DNA of 64,000 bases from Confluentibacter citreus (GTDB lineage: Bacteria; Bacteroidota; Bacteroidia; Flavobacteriales; Flavobacteriaceae): the NCBI RefSeq assembly GCF_002807055.1, contig NZ_NIXN01000001.1:124001-188000 (forward strand), read 5' to 3'. The position numbers and the translations under genes were made by a program. A model generated the notes under the pieces. It worked only from the letters and a program-made list of their open reading frames with translations. It did no database searches and was not told where the DNA came from. Position 1 is the stretch's first letter. The number at the start of each line of letters is the position of its first letter. Positions 32,354-41,755 of this stretch are shown in pieces.

Positions 32354-33067
32354 TTATAGTATGTCCTTTAATACCACCCACACATTTTCTGCTAATATTT
32401 TTTGACCTTGTACAGTGGGATGAATACCATCACCTTGGTTCAATTCTGGAATACCTGCTACATTCTCAAGTAAAAAAGGAATAAGTTTTATATTATTTTT
32501 CTCTGCTAATTCTGGAAAAATAGTCTTGAATTTTGTGGTGTAATCTTCCCCTAAGTTTGGGGGCATTTGCATGCCTGCCAAAATAATCTCTGTATCGGGA
32601 TTTTTTTCTTTAACGACATCAATAATAGCCTGCAAATTATTTTTTGTTTCATTGGGTGGAATCCCACGCAAACCGTCATTGGCACCAAGTTCTAATACAA
32701 AAATATCCACTTTTTGATTCAGAATCCACTCTACTCTATTTTTCCCGCCTGCCGTGGTTTCTCCACTTATACCAGCGTTTATAACCTTATAGGATAAACC
32801 CAACGAATCCAATTTGTGTTGTATTACAGCTGGAAAGGCTTCCTCTACATCTAATCCCATACCGGCAGTTAAACTGTTTCCGAAACATAAAATAACCTTA
32901 TCTTTAGATATTGTAGCTTGCAAGCTATCTGCAACCTCTACGTCATCACTGGAAGTTGGCGTGTTTTTATCGTTTGTTTCACGACATGATGTACTGGTAA
33001 TCAACAATAAAATATAACAAAAGATTAACAGGATTCTCATAGCTTTGGAAGACATATTTAAAATCAT
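32354..33067 (-). CDS. GDSL/SGNH-family lipoprotein esterase (TesA-like)
   Basis: The 237-residue protein has a lipoprotein signal (LLIFCYILLLITSTSC) and an SGNH hydrolase domain. Block I reads VILCFGNSLTAGMGL, block II NAGISGETTAGG, block III VFVLELGANDGLRG, and block V DGIHPTVQGQKIL with the catalytic Asp and His. It resembles TesA/arylesterase proteins that hydrolyse acyl esters in the periplasm. In block I the Asp of GDS is replaced by Asn. It is divergent from a Ybb-type ABC exporter, the same partnership as tesA-ybbA-ybbP in proteobacteria. The start could also be ATG 33055 or 33040. Confidence 0.88.
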   Translation of the reverse strand: MILNMSSKAMRILLIFCYILLLITSTSCRETNDKNTPTSSDDVEVADSLQATISKDKVILCFGNSLTAGMGLDVEEAFPAVIQHKLDSLGLSYKVINAGISGETTAGGKNRVEWILNQKVDIFVLELGANDGLRGIPPNETKNNLQAIIDVVKEKNPDTEIILAGMQMPPNLGEDYTTKFKTIFPELAEKNNIKLIPFLLENVAGIPELNQGDGIHPTVQGQKILAENVWVVLKDIL

Positions 33068-33111
33068 TTTTCTAATTTGTCGGATATATAAAAATACACC
33101 CTAAAAAATTC

Positions 33112-33795
33112 ATGACAAAGATATTAAACGTTAATAACTTAGGGAAAAGTTATTTCAGTGGTTCAAAAAAACTCACCATTCTCAAGGATATCAGTTTCTC
33201 AGTAGAGGCTAAGGATACTTTTTCTATAGTAGGCCCTTCAGGAAGTGGAAAAACTACATTACTGGGGTTGTGTGCCGGGTTAGACCAACCCGATTCTGGT
33301 ACCATCGAACTTTGCAACACTGAAACCAGCAATTTAAGTGAAGATGATCGTGCCCAACTTCGCAACCAAAAGGTAGGCTTTATTTTTCAGGATTTTCAGT
33401 TGTTGCCAACACTAACGGCTTTAGAGAATGTCGCCGTACCACTAGAACTCCAAGGTAATAAACTTGCCAGCAAAAAAGCTATGGAACTTTTGGAAAAAGT
33501 AGGACTTGCCGACCGTTCACATCATTATCCTTCACAATTATCGGGAGGAGAACAACAGCGGGTGGCATTAGCAAGAGCGTTTTCCAATAGTCCGACCATA
33601 CTATTTGCCGATGAGCCCACTGGAAATCTTGATGCTGAAACTGGGGAAAAAGTGATTCAGCTGCTGTTCGAACTTAATAAAGAATTAGGCACAACCCTAA
33701 TCATTGTAACCCACGACATAGAACTGGCACAAAAAACCAAGCACATCCTTAAACTTAAAAGTGGACGCATTGTTGAAAATATCACATTGGCTTAA
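33112..33795 (+). CDS. ABC transporter ATP-binding protein (YbbA/LolD type)
   Basis: The 227-residue ATPase has Walker A (VGPSGSGKTTLLGL, about 40-53), Q-loop (GFIFQDFQLLPTL), ABC signature (QLSGGEQQRVALARAF), Walker B (TILFADEPTGNLD) and H-loop (LIIVTHDIEL). It belongs to the MacB/LolD/YbbA group that works with FtsX-like permeases. Its stop overlaps the start of the permease gene by one base, so the two are translationally coupled. Together with the divergent esterase it suggests a Ybb-like complex handling hydrophobic compounds in the inner membrane; the substrate is unknown. Confidence 0.93.
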   Translation: MTKILNVNNLGKSYFSGSKKLTILKDISFSVEAKDTFSIVGPSGSGKTTLLGLCAGLDQPDSGTIELCNTETSNLSEDDRAQLRNQKVGFIFQDFQLLPTLTALENVAVPLELQGNKLASKKAMELLEKVGLADRSHHYPSQLSGGEQQRVALARAFSNSPTILFADEPTGNLDAETGEKVIQLLFELNKELGTTLIIVTHDIELAQKTKHILKLKSGRIVENITLA

Positions 33796-36347
33796 TGGAT
33801 AGAAAAACAAATATTTCAAAAGCAGGATTAGGTTGGCTATTAAAAATGGCATGGCGCGATGGTAAAGCCAGCTGGAAAAAGTTAATGCTTTTTATGGCCT
33901 CGATTGTATTGGGAATAGCCGCACTAGTTTCCATACAATCCTTTAGCGACAATCTAAAACGTAATATTGCCTCTCAGTCCAAATCTTTAATGGGAAGTGA
34001 TTTTAAGATTGATAGTGATAAAGCCCCCACCGATAGTTTAGTTGCCATTATGGATTCATTGGGAGGTTTCGATTCCCGTGAAATTAGTTTTGCTTCCATG
34101 GTGGCTTTTCCAAATCAAGAAGGGTCAAAGTTGGCACAAGTACGAGGTATTGAAGGCGATTTTCCTTTTTATGGTGCTATGGAAACCGAACCAGTAACAG
34201 CTGCCTCTACCTACCAAGAACAAGGAACGGCATTGGTTGATGCTACGCTAATGCTACAATTTGGACTCAAGGTGGGAGATACTATAAAAATAGGAAACGC
34301 CACATTGCCAATTGGAGGTGCCTTAAAATCGATAGCGGGCAGTAATTCTTTGTCCAGTTCAATTGCACCACCCGTAGTTATTCCCTATAGTTATATCGAG
34401 GCTTCAGGACTTGTACAAACAGGTAGTCGGTTGGATTATGAGTTTTATTTTGTGGCCAAACCCGAAACGGACCTTGAGCTGCTAAATGAAAGTCTAGGTG
34501 ATAGGCTACATGCCATAGACGCTGATTTGGACATTCATACAACAACCAGTGAAAGGTTGGGAAGACGCTACGACAATTTTGGTAAGTTTCTTAATCTTGT
34601 CGCCTTTATCGCGTTGTTATTGGGTTGCGTGGGTATTGCCAGCGCGGTTCATATTTATATTAAAGAAAAACTACGATCTATAGCAATCTTAAAATGTTTG
34701 GGAGCCACCAAAAAACAAACCTTTTTAATCTACCTCCTTCAAATTGGTTTTGTAGGCTTAGTGAGTGGCTTTATTGGAACATTGGTTGGATTATTGTTGC
34801 AACAATTGTTTCCTTTGATTTTGCAAGGCTTATTACCTGTAGAAGTTCAAATAGCATTCGTCCCCACGGCCATTTACTCGGGTATATTACTCGGTGTTTT
34901 TATGTCCATTTTATTTGCCTTATACCCGTTGATTGGCACTATATACACGTCGCCATTACAGACACTTCGTATTGAGGAAAATAACAATTCGAAGTCAATA
35001 AAAGCTGGGTTGCTTGTATTGGTTGCCATATTTTCTTTTATTTTTTTGTTTGCATACTGGTTGTTAAAAGATATCACCTTCGCTTTTGCCTTTCTTATTG
35101 GGATCATCGTAACCTTTTTAATATTGGGTGGCATAGCCCATGGTTTTATGAAAGCGATAAAAAAATTCTTTCCCCATTCCTGGGGATTTGTGGCTCGAAC
35201 AAGTATGCTGAATTTGTATCGTCCAAAAAACCAAACCCTTGTATTAGTAATGACCATTGGCGTAGGAACGTTTTTGATTAGTACATTGTTTTTTAGTAAG
35301 AATCTATTGTTGGCGCAAGCATCTATTGAAAGGAAAGCCAATAGTGCAAATATGATATTACTCGATATTCAAAATGAACAAACAGACCAAGTTGCCTCCC
35401 TCATTACTGATAAAGCCTATCCTTTGGTAGACAACATTCCTATTGTAACCATGCGTATTCACAGCATTGACGGAAAAACCGTGAACGAAATACGTGAGGA
35501 CAGAACCTCCACAATTCGCAGATGGGTATTAAGCCACGAATTTCGTGTTACCTATCGCAATACGCTTATGGCCTCAGAAACATTACAATCAGGTACATTT
35601 ACTCCTGAGGTAACCTCGACCGATTTAGTTCCTATTTCGGTAAGTGATAATTTTGTTGAAGATACCCAAGTAGCCGTTGGTGACAACATTACCTTTAATG
35701 TACAAGGTGTTTTAATTAATACGGTTGTGGGTAGCATTAGATCGGTTGATTGGAGCACGATGCAACCGAATTTTACCGTGTTGTTCCCAAGAGGTGTTTT
35801 GGAAAATGCTCCCCAATTTAGAGTGATTACCACCTATGTTCCGAACGAACAGGCTTCTGCTATTTTACAACAGGAATTGGTAACTAAGTTTCCCAATGTT
35901 TCTATTTTGGATCTGAGACAAATATTAAATGTGGTTGAAAAACTGTTGGATAAAATTGGTTGGATTATCAATTTTATGGCATTCTTTAGTATCCTTACAG
36001 GGATTATTGTGCTGATTGGTGCCGTGCGTACCAGTAAACACCAACGGATTAGGGAAAGTGTATTGCTCCGAACTCTAGGTGCCAAAAGCAGTCAGATACT
36101 TAAAATGATAGCCTTGGAATATACTTACTTGGGAATCATTGGTAGCTTGACGGGCATTTTACTCTCTTTGGTAAGCAGTCAATTATTGGCATTGTGGATT
36201 TTTGAAACACCCTTTACACCTTCCATTATTCCCTTTGTTGTTCTGTTTCCTTTGATTACACTTTTAGTGGTTGGCATTGGTCTAGCCAATAGCAGGAGTG
36301 TTATTAAAAATACGCCTTTAGAAGTATTAAGAAAAGAAAATAACTAG
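33795..36347 (+). CDS. FtsX-like ABC permease (YbbP type)
   Basis: The 850-residue protein is the size of YbbP, with two FtsX-type four-helix halves. One transmembrane segment near residue 35 (LMLFMASIVLGIAALVSIQSF) precedes a periplasmic domain of ~220 residues. Next come three helices (about 265-390) with the coupling sequence LRSIAILKCLGATKKQ, two extra helices (about 405-450), a second periplasmic domain, and the last three helices with RIRESVLLRTLGAKSSQIL. The protein ends NTPLEVLRKE, typical of MacB-superfamily permeases. It is coupled to the ATPase gene by an ATGG overlap. Confidence 0.92.
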   Translation: MDRKTNISKAGLGWLLKMAWRDGKASWKKLMLFMASIVLGIAALVSIQSFSDNLKRNIASQSKSLMGSDFKIDSDKAPTDSLVAIMDSLGGFDSREISFASMVAFPNQEGSKLAQVRGIEGDFPFYGAMETEPVTAASTYQEQGTALVDATLMLQFGLKVGDTIKIGNATLPIGGALKSIAGSNSLSSSIAPPVVIPYSYIEASGLVQTGSRLDYEFYFVAKPETDLELLNESLGDRLHAIDADLDIHTTTSERLGRRYDNFGKFLNLVAFIALLLGCVGIASAVHIYIKEKLRSIAILKCLGATKKQTFLIYLLQIGFVGLVSGFIGTLVGLLLQQLFPLILQGLLPVEVQIAFVPTAIYSGILLGVFMSILFALYPLIGTIYTSPLQTLRIEENNNSKSIKAGLLVLVAIFSFIFLFAYWLLKDITFAFAFLIGIIVTFLILGGIAHGFMKAIKKFFPHSWGFVARTSMLNLYRPKNQTLVLVMTIGVGTFLISTLFFSKNLLLAQASIERKANSANMILLDIQNEQTDQVASLITDKAYPLVDNIPIVTMRIHSIDGKTVNEIREDRTSTIRRWVLSHEFRVTYRNTLMASETLQSGTFTPEVTSTDLVPISVSDNFVEDTQVAVGDNITFNVQGVLINTVVGSIRSVDWSTMQPNFTVLFPRGVLENAPQFRVITTYVPNEQASAILQQELVTKFPNVSILDLRQILNVVEKLLDKIGWIINFMAFFSILTGIIVLIGAVRTSKHQRIRESVLLRTLGAKSSQILKMIALEYTYLGIIGSLTGILLSLVSSQLLALWIFETPFTPSIIPFVVLFPLITLLVVGIGLANSRSVIKNTPLEVLRKENN

Positions 36348-36483
36348 CTAGAAGTACTTTTGAAATAACAATGATATCTTAAATGGGTTTATTAGTTTTG
36401 AAGAACTCAAATTTAATTTGAATGATATAAATGAAATTCCGAAATAATAAATTGCCATTTTTTTTATATCTTAGAAATAAAAA

Positions 36484-36945
36484 ATGGAAACTTCAAGTCG
36501 TTTAGAGCAGGCCATAAAAAAACTATATATAGCATTTCACAACCATGAACTACATCCTGAATGTTGTAAACAATGTGCTGTTGGCAATATTTTAGATAAT
36601 ACGGATAGTTGGAAACATTTATCAGACCATCATGGCTCATTGAAACTAAATTATGTTGGACAAGTTCATGAATCGCTTGGCAGAAAATTTAATGGCTATT
36701 CACCTTTAGAATTATTAAAAATTGAAGCCATCTTTTTAAAAGCATGTGGCTATCAATTACCTATTCATCATAAAAACAGCAAACCTAAAAATCCAACTAG
36801 CAAAGATGTTTTATTTGATGGCTTAAGTGCTGTTATAGTATTTCTTTGCAGATTGGATAATATTCCAAATGTCATGGATTATTCTAAATTATTTGAATAT
36901 GAAAATGACAAGCCCAGATATAAACTAAAAGACGTTTTACTTTAA
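36484..36945 (+). CDS. Conserved protein with Cys/His cluster, function unknown
   Basis: The 153-residue protein has no signal peptide or transmembrane segment. Near residues 19-33 it has HNHELHPECCKQCAVG, a His/Cys cluster that could bind a metal, followed by HLSDHHGSLKLNYVGQVHESLGRKFNGYSPLELLKIEAIFLKACGYQL, mostly helical. I do not recognise a family with known function. It lies between the Ybb-type exporter and the nqr operon and is followed by a strong bidirectional terminator shared with nqrF. Confidence 0.7.
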   Translation: METSSRLEQAIKKLYIAFHNHELHPECCKQCAVGNILDNTDSWKHLSDHHGSLKLNYVGQVHESLGRKFNGYSPLELLKIEAIFLKACGYQLPIHHKNSKPKNPTSKDVLFDGLSAVIVFLCRLDNIPNVMDYSKLFEYENDKPRYKLKDVLL

Positions 36946-36963
36946 ATTATTCAAGCATCTTAA

Positions 36964-37000
36964 ACAAGAAACCCAACACATTCTGTGTTGGGTTTCTTGT
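36964..37000. terminator. Strong bidirectional terminator
   Basis: A perfect 17-bp stem, ACAAGAAACCCAACACA with TGTGTTGGGTTTCTTGT, encloses a TTC loop. It separates the convergent Cys/His gene and nqrF. Confidence 0.85.
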
Positions 37001-37018
37001 TATAATGAATATTTTAGA

Positions 37019-38338
37019 TTATCCTCCAAAGTCATCAAAACGTATGTGTTCATCTGGGATACCAAAATCTTCTCCCATTTTTTGAACTGCTTTGTTCATT
37101 AACGGCGGTCCACAGAAATACAATTCAATATCTTCAGGCGATTCGTGTTTGCTTAAATAATTATCAATCACACAATTATGTATAAACCCAACAAAACCAT
37201 CTCCAGGCGCATCAATGTCTGCTTTTACTTTCCAATTATCCTCTGGTAAAGGTTCAGATAATGCCAAATAGAATTTAAAATTAAGGAAACTATCTTCCAA
37301 TTGTTTAAAATGGTCTAAGTAGAACAACTCACGTTTAGAACGTCCACCATACCAGTAAGTTACTTTTCTTCCTGTTTTTAAGGTTTTGAATAAATGATAT
37401 AAGTGAGAACGCATTGGAGCCATACCAGCACCACCACCAACATACAACATTTCAGAATTAGACTCATTGATAAAGAACTCACCGTAAGGTCCGGAAATAG
37501 TCACTTTATCACCTTTTTTCTGATTAAATATATAAGATGATGCTACTCCTGGATTGACATCCATCCATCCGTTTTTATTTCTATCCCATGGTGGTGTAGC
37601 AATACGAACGTTTAACATGATTTCACGCCCTTCTGCTGGGTAAGACGCCATAGAATAAGCCCTTTCAACCGTTTCGTTATTTTTCATAACTAATGACCAT
37701 AAACCAAATTTATCCCATTCAGCTTGGAATTTATCTGGGGTTTCATGTTCTTCAGGATGTGCTGTAATATCCATATCTGAATACTTCACTTCACATGCAG
37801 GTATTTCTATTTGAATATAACCTCCAGCTTTATAGCCCATATCTTCTGGAATTTCAACAACAAATTCCTTGATAAACGACGCCACATTATAATTACGCAC
37901 AACGGTTGCTTCCCATTTTTTAATACCAAAAACCTCTTCAGGAATAGTGATATTCATGTCTTGTTTTACTTTAACCTGACATGCCAAACGTGCTCCATGC
38001 TGTAATTCTTTACGTGTGAAGTGCGGGGTTTCAGTAGGCAATGCCTCACCACCTCCAGAAAGTACATGACATTCACATTGAATACACGTACCACCACCAC
38101 CACAAGCGGATGGTAAAAATATTTTTTGGTTTCCTAATGTTGAAAGTAAGGAACCTCCCGAACTTACTTCTATTTCCCTTTCACCATTAATGGTGATCTT
38201 TACTGGCCCTGAGGGCGATAATTTTTGTTTTACTACTAATAACAATGCCACTAATAATATGGTGATTATTAAAAATACGGTTACCGTAGCTATAATTGTT
38301 CCTAATGTCCCTACTGCTAAAATCATCATATTATTCAA
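37019..38338 (-). CDS. nqrF: Na+-translocating NADH:quinone reductase subunit F
   Basis: The 439-residue subunit has one N-terminal transmembrane helix (about 5-38) and a 2Fe-2S ferredoxin domain with [18 protein letters not shown] and a fourth Cys in LACQVKV. An FAD/NADH reductase domain follows, with RAYSMASYP (FAD), [22 protein letters not shown] (NADH) and the C-terminal [12 protein letters not shown] and DDFGG. It takes electrons from NADH and passes them through FAD and the 2Fe-2S centre into the complex. It is the last gene of nqrABCDEF and overlaps nqrE by 8 bp. Confidence 0.97.
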   Translation of the reverse strand: MNNMMILAVGTLGTIIATVTVFLIITILLVALLLVVKQKLSPSGPVKITINGEREIEVSSGGSLLSTLGNQKIFLPSACGGGGTCIQCECHVLSGGGEALPTETPHFTRKELQHGARLACQVKVKQDMNITIPEEVFGIKKWEATVVRNYNVASFIKEFVVEIPEDMGYKAGGYIQIEIPACEVKYSDMDITAHPEEHETPDKFQAEWDKFGLWSLVMKNNETVERAYSMASYPAEGREIMLNVRIATPPWDRNKNGWMDVNPGVASSYIFNQKKGDKVTISGPYGEFFINESNSEMLYVGGGAGMAPMRSHLYHLFKTLKTGRKVTYWYGGRSKRELFYLDHFKQLEDSFLNFKFYLALSEPLPEDNWKVKADIDAPGDGFVGFIHNCVIDNYLSKHESPEDIELYFCGPPLMNKAVQKMGEDFGIPDEHIRFDDFGG

Positions 38339-39050
38339 TTATTTTAGTGTTATTAGCTAACTCTTTTTCTGTTTTATCTTTAGTAGAATCTTCAACCTTT
38401 ACGGTTTTCACTTCTTTTTCAGCAGGTTCATCACCTCCTGTTAGCATCCCACCAAAACTCATAAATCCAATCGCCATTAATCCTGTAATGATGAATGTAA
38501 TCCCTAAGCCTCTTAATGCTGGTGGCACATTAGAGTATCTAATTTTTTCACGAATGGCTGCAATGGCAAGGATAGCCAAAAACCAACCAATTCCTGAAGC
38601 AATACCATAGTTAAATGCCAATCCTAAGGTTGGAATTTCTCGAGATTGCATAAATAAAGAGCCTCCTAAAATAGCACAGTTAACAGCAATAAGTGGTAAA
38701 AAGATACCTAACGAATTGTATAAAGAAGGTGAAAATTTTTCAACAACGATTTCTACCAATTGTACCATGGTTGCAATGGTTGCAATAAACATGATGAATG
38801 ATAAGAAACTCAAATCGTAATCGGCATATTCTGCACCCAACCATTTTAAAGCACCTGGTTGTAATAAATATTGATCCAATAACCAATTTAAAGGAACTGT
38901 AATAGCTAATACAAAAATGACTGCTGCACCTAAACCAACTGCTGTAGCTACTTTTTTAGATACCGCAAGATAAGAACACATCCCTAAGAATGTAGCAAAT
39001 ACCATGTTATCTATAAATATTGATTTGAAAAATAATTCTATGTGTTCCAT
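38331..39050 (-). CDS. nqrE: Na+-translocating NADH:quinone reductase subunit E
   Basis: The 239-residue membrane subunit has six hydrophobic segments and the NqrE/RnfA pattern: [25 protein letters not shown] and [20 protein letters not shown] with its conserved membrane Cys. NqrD and NqrE bind an Fe centre between them inside the membrane. The last ~35 residues ([31 protein letters not shown]) form a charged tail beyond the usual ~200-residue length. It follows nqrD after a 74-bp gap containing an inverted repeat. Confidence 0.96.
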   Translation of the reverse strand: MEHIELFFKSIFIDNMVFATFLGMCSYLAVSKKVATAVGLGAAVIFVLAITVPLNWLLDQYLLQPGALKWLGAEYADYDLSFLSFIMFIATIATMVQLVEIVVEKFSPSLYNSLGIFLPLIAVNCAILGGSLFMQSREIPTLGLAFNYGIASGIGWFLAILAIAAIREKIRYSNVPPALRGLGITFIITGLMAIGFMSFGGMLTGGDEPAEKEVKTVKVEDSTKDKTEKELANNTKIIE

Positions 39051-39064
39051 ATCTTTTAAGTTTT

Positions 39065-39112
39065 CAGTCGCAGTTTTAAGTATTCAGTTCTGTAAAATGG
39101 ATACTGTGACTG
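39065..39112. repeat. Inverted repeat between nqrD and nqrE
   Basis: CAGTCGCAGT (39065-39074) pairs with ACTGTGACTG (39103-39112) with one G-T pair. It is the only sizeable gap in the otherwise packed nqr operon, so it could adjust mRNA stability or expression of nqrE-nqrF. It also resembles dispersed CAGTCGCAGT-type repeats of flavobacteria. Confidence 0.5.
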
Positions 39113-39124
39113 CTAACTAATTTT

Positions 39125-39769
39125 TTAGTCTTCTATTAAAGCTTTATTTCTACTACGTTGAATCCAGATGATAATTCCTAAAACAATCAATGCCATTGGC
39201 GACAATAACATAAAACCGTTATTTTCATATCCTAAAGCATATAAACCTGTTTTTTCGATAGGGTCTCCTAATACTTTAAATCCTAATAACGTACCTGAAC
39301 CCAAAAGTTCTCTAAAAAAACCAACAATTATTAATATTAAGCCATAACCCGCAGCATTACCAATACCATCCAGAAATGATTTCCAAGGCCCATTAGCCAA
39401 AGCAAATGCTTCAAAACGTCCCATGATGATACAGTTGGTAATAATCAATCCAACAAAAACCGATAAGGTTTTACTTAGTTCATACGAATATGCTTTTAAA
39501 ACTTGGTCTACAATGATTACTAAGGCAGCTACCACCACTAGTTGCACAATGATTCTAATTTTAGAAGGTATAATATTTCTCATTAAAGAAATAACAACAT
39601 TACCAACTCCTAATACCACTATAACTGAAAGCGCCATAACAATAGATGCTTTTAACTGTGCCGTAATAGCCAATGCCGAACAAATACCAAGCACCTGTAT
39701 GGTAACTGGGTTATTATCTGTTAATGGATCCAGTATTAATTTGCTGTCTTTTTTTGATAAAAGTCCCAT
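39125..39769 (-). CDS. nqrD: Na+-translocating NADH:quinone reductase subunit D
   Basis: The 214-residue membrane subunit has six hydrophobic segments and NqrD/RnfE signatures: NPVTIQVLGICSALAITAQLKASIVM with one Fe-ligand Cys, VGLIITNCIIMGRFEAFALAN with the other, and a C-terminal WIQRSRNK. It pairs with NqrE as an inverted-topology partner. It is separated from nqrC by 4 bp, so coupled translation is likely. Confidence 0.97.
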   Translation of the reverse strand: MGLLSKKDSKLILDPLTDNNPVTIQVLGICSALAITAQLKASIVMALSVIVVLGVGNVVISLMRNIIPSKIRIIVQLVVVAALVIIVDQVLKAYSYELSKTLSVFVGLIITNCIIMGRFEAFALANGPWKSFLDGIGNAAGYGLILIIVGFFRELLGSGTLLGFKVLGDPIEKTGLYALGYENNGFMLLSPMALIVLGIIIWIQRSRNKALIED

Positions 39770-39773
39770 GTTG

Positions 39774-40526
39774 TTAATTGTTTTTTAAAGATTTAAAATA
39801 AGGAGCATAAAGCTTCAAGTCACTTCGTATCATAGCAGTAACCCCATCACCAGTAATGGTTGAACCAGCTATAGCATCAACGGCATTATCGGTCTTTCTA
39901 TCATTTTTAGGATCTGCATTTCCCTTAGCTACTGTAATGCCTCTAAATTCACCAGATTCGTCTAATAAGTGTTCGCCAATAAAATCATCCATAAAGAAAC
40001 GTTCTTTAATATTGGCACCAAGACCTGGCGTTTCACCTTTGTGGTCAAAATAAGCGCCTTGTACCACCATGTTTTCGTCCATTCCTACATAACCCCAAAT
40101 AGCATCCCAAAGTCCTTTACCATGAATTGGTGCTACATAAATAGTTTTACCATCTACTTCACCAACAAACAATGGCAAACGTCTTTTCGAGGCATCATCT
40201 TTAGCACCTGATTTTTCTTTTTTAACATCTATCAAATAGGCTTGGTCATCTTCTGTTACATTTCCATCTTGAATCACCAATTGCTTGGTAACATATTTTG
40301 AAAACTCACCAGCCACTTTATCAGCAGACACAAAATTGGCGCTAGTTTCATCATTTTCATTGATACCAAATGCATACAAAATGTTTTGTTGCTTTTCAAT
40401 ACGCTGGTTTTCAGAAATCTTTCCTTTTAATGAAGACGCTGCATATGCTAAAACAGAGCCCACAACTAAAACCATAACAATGGCAAAAATAATGGTATAT
40501 GAATTTTTATCTGTTCTATTTTCCAT
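39774..40526 (-). CDS. nqrC: Na+-translocating NADH:quinone reductase subunit C
   Basis: The 250-residue protein has one N-terminal transmembrane helix (SYTIIFAIVMVLVVGSVLAYAAS) and a periplasmic FMN-binding domain. That domain includes GKGLWDAIWGYVGM, HKGETPGLGANI and the flavinylation site VDAIAGSTITGDGVTAMI, whose Thr carries FMN through a phosphoester bond. ApbE encoded at 29357-30334 should perform this modification. It lies 2 bp from nqrB. Confidence 0.97.
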   Translation of the reverse strand: MENRTDKNSYTIIFAIVMVLVVGSVLAYAASSLKGKISENQRIEKQQNILYAFGINENDETSANFVSADKVAGEFSKYVTKQLVIQDGNVTEDDQAYLIDVKKEKSGAKDDASKRRLPLFVGEVDGKTIYVAPIHGKGLWDAIWGYVGMDENMVVQGAYFDHKGETPGLGANIKERFFMDDFIGEHLLDESGEFRGITVAKGNADPKNDRKTDNAVDAIAGSTITGDGVTAMIRSDLKLYAPYFKSLKNN

Positions 40527-40528
40527 AA

Positions 40529-41755
40529 TTAAGCTGTTTTAACTTTTACACGTTTCAATCTCTGTTTAATATTTCCTTGAATGATATAATGGTCGATGGT
40601 AGGTGCAAATACATTCATTAATAAAATGGCTAACATCACTCCTTCTGGGTAAGCAGGGTTAAAGACTCTAATTAAAATGGATATGAATCCTATAAAAAAT
40701 CCGTAATACCATTTTCCTTTATTAGTTTGTGACGCCGTTACAGGGTCTGTTGCCATAAATACAACTCCAAAAGCAAAACCTCCTATGATTAAATGTTCCC
40801 AAAAAGGAGTGCTCATTAAACCATAAAATTTACTGCTTTCCGTGATAATCCCTGCACTAACCACTTGATTGAAGATTAATCCCATAACGATGGCTCCTAA
40901 TGCCGATGACAACATAATTCTCCAGCTTCCTATTTTGGTAAAGATTAAAAACAAACCTCCCAAAATAATGAGTAATGTGGACGTTTCTCCAATGGAACCG
41001 GGAATAAACCCGAGAAACATATCAGACACCGAATATGCGATTTCTTTACCTTGAGCTAAACTTCCTAAAATCGTTTCACCAGAAATGGCATCTAAATTAG
41101 CCCCCGCAGCAATATCATTTGTTCTTTGAACCGCACCTTCAACCCATACTTTATCACCACTCATCCAAGTTGGATAAGCAAAGAATAAAAAGGCTCTAAT
41201 AGTTAATGCCGGATTTAAGATATTCATTCCGGTACCGCCAAAAACTTCTTTCCCAATAACAACACCAAATATAACGGCAATGGCCAACATCCATAATGGA
41301 ATATCAATAGGTACAATAAGTGGCACAAGCATCCCTGTTACCAAATACCCTTCCTCTACCTCATGGTTTTTAATAACGGCGAATAAAAACTCCACGCCCA
41401 AACCAACACCATAGGAAACGATAACCAATGGGATGATTTTCCAGAAACCAATCATGAAATTATCTAAGGTCCAAAATTCTGAACTAAAAAAACCAGAAGT
41501 TACTGCCTGAATATCACCAACTGCCAAGTTATGTTGATAACCAGCATTGAACATACCAAATATCAAACATGGGAGCATGGCTAATATAACCGTATTCATG
41601 GTACGCTTTAAATCGTCTGCCACCTTAATATGGGTACCATTGTGCGTGGTATCATTTGGCGTATATAAAAAAGTATGTAGCGCATTAAACGCAGGCGCCA
41701 TTTTAGTGCCCTTATACTTTTCCTTTAAACTGTGTAAATTACTTTTTAAACTCAT
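40529..41755 (-). CDS. nqrB: Na+-translocating NADH:quinone reductase subunit B
   Basis: The 408-residue membrane subunit has about ten transmembrane helices. Typical motifs are VVIGKEVFGGTGMNILNPALTIRAFLFFAYP and DPVTASQTNKGKWYYGFFIGFISILIRVFNPAYPEGVMLAILLMNVFAPTID. The region NLDAISGETILGS holds the Thr expected to carry covalent FMN. NqrB also holds riboflavin and is the core of Na+ transport and quinone reduction. The start at 41755 overlaps the nqrA stop by 4 bp. Confidence 0.97.
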   Translation of the reverse strand: MSLKSNLHSLKEKYKGTKMAPAFNALHTFLYTPNDTTHNGTHIKVADDLKRTMNTVILAMLPCLIFGMFNAGYQHNLAVGDIQAVTSGFFSSEFWTLDNFMIGFWKIIPLVIVSYGVGLGVEFLFAVIKNHEVEEGYLVTGMLVPLIVPIDIPLWMLAIAVIFGVVIGKEVFGGTGMNILNPALTIRAFLFFAYPTWMSGDKVWVEGAVQRTNDIAAGANLDAISGETILGSLAQGKEIAYSVSDMFLGFIPGSIGETSTLLIILGGLFLIFTKIGSWRIMLSSALGAIVMGLIFNQVVSAGIITESSKFYGLMSTPFWEHLIIGGFAFGVVFMATDPVTASQTNKGKWYYGFFIGFISILIRVFNPAYPEGVMLAILLMNVFAPTIDHYIIQGNIKQRLKRVKVKTA

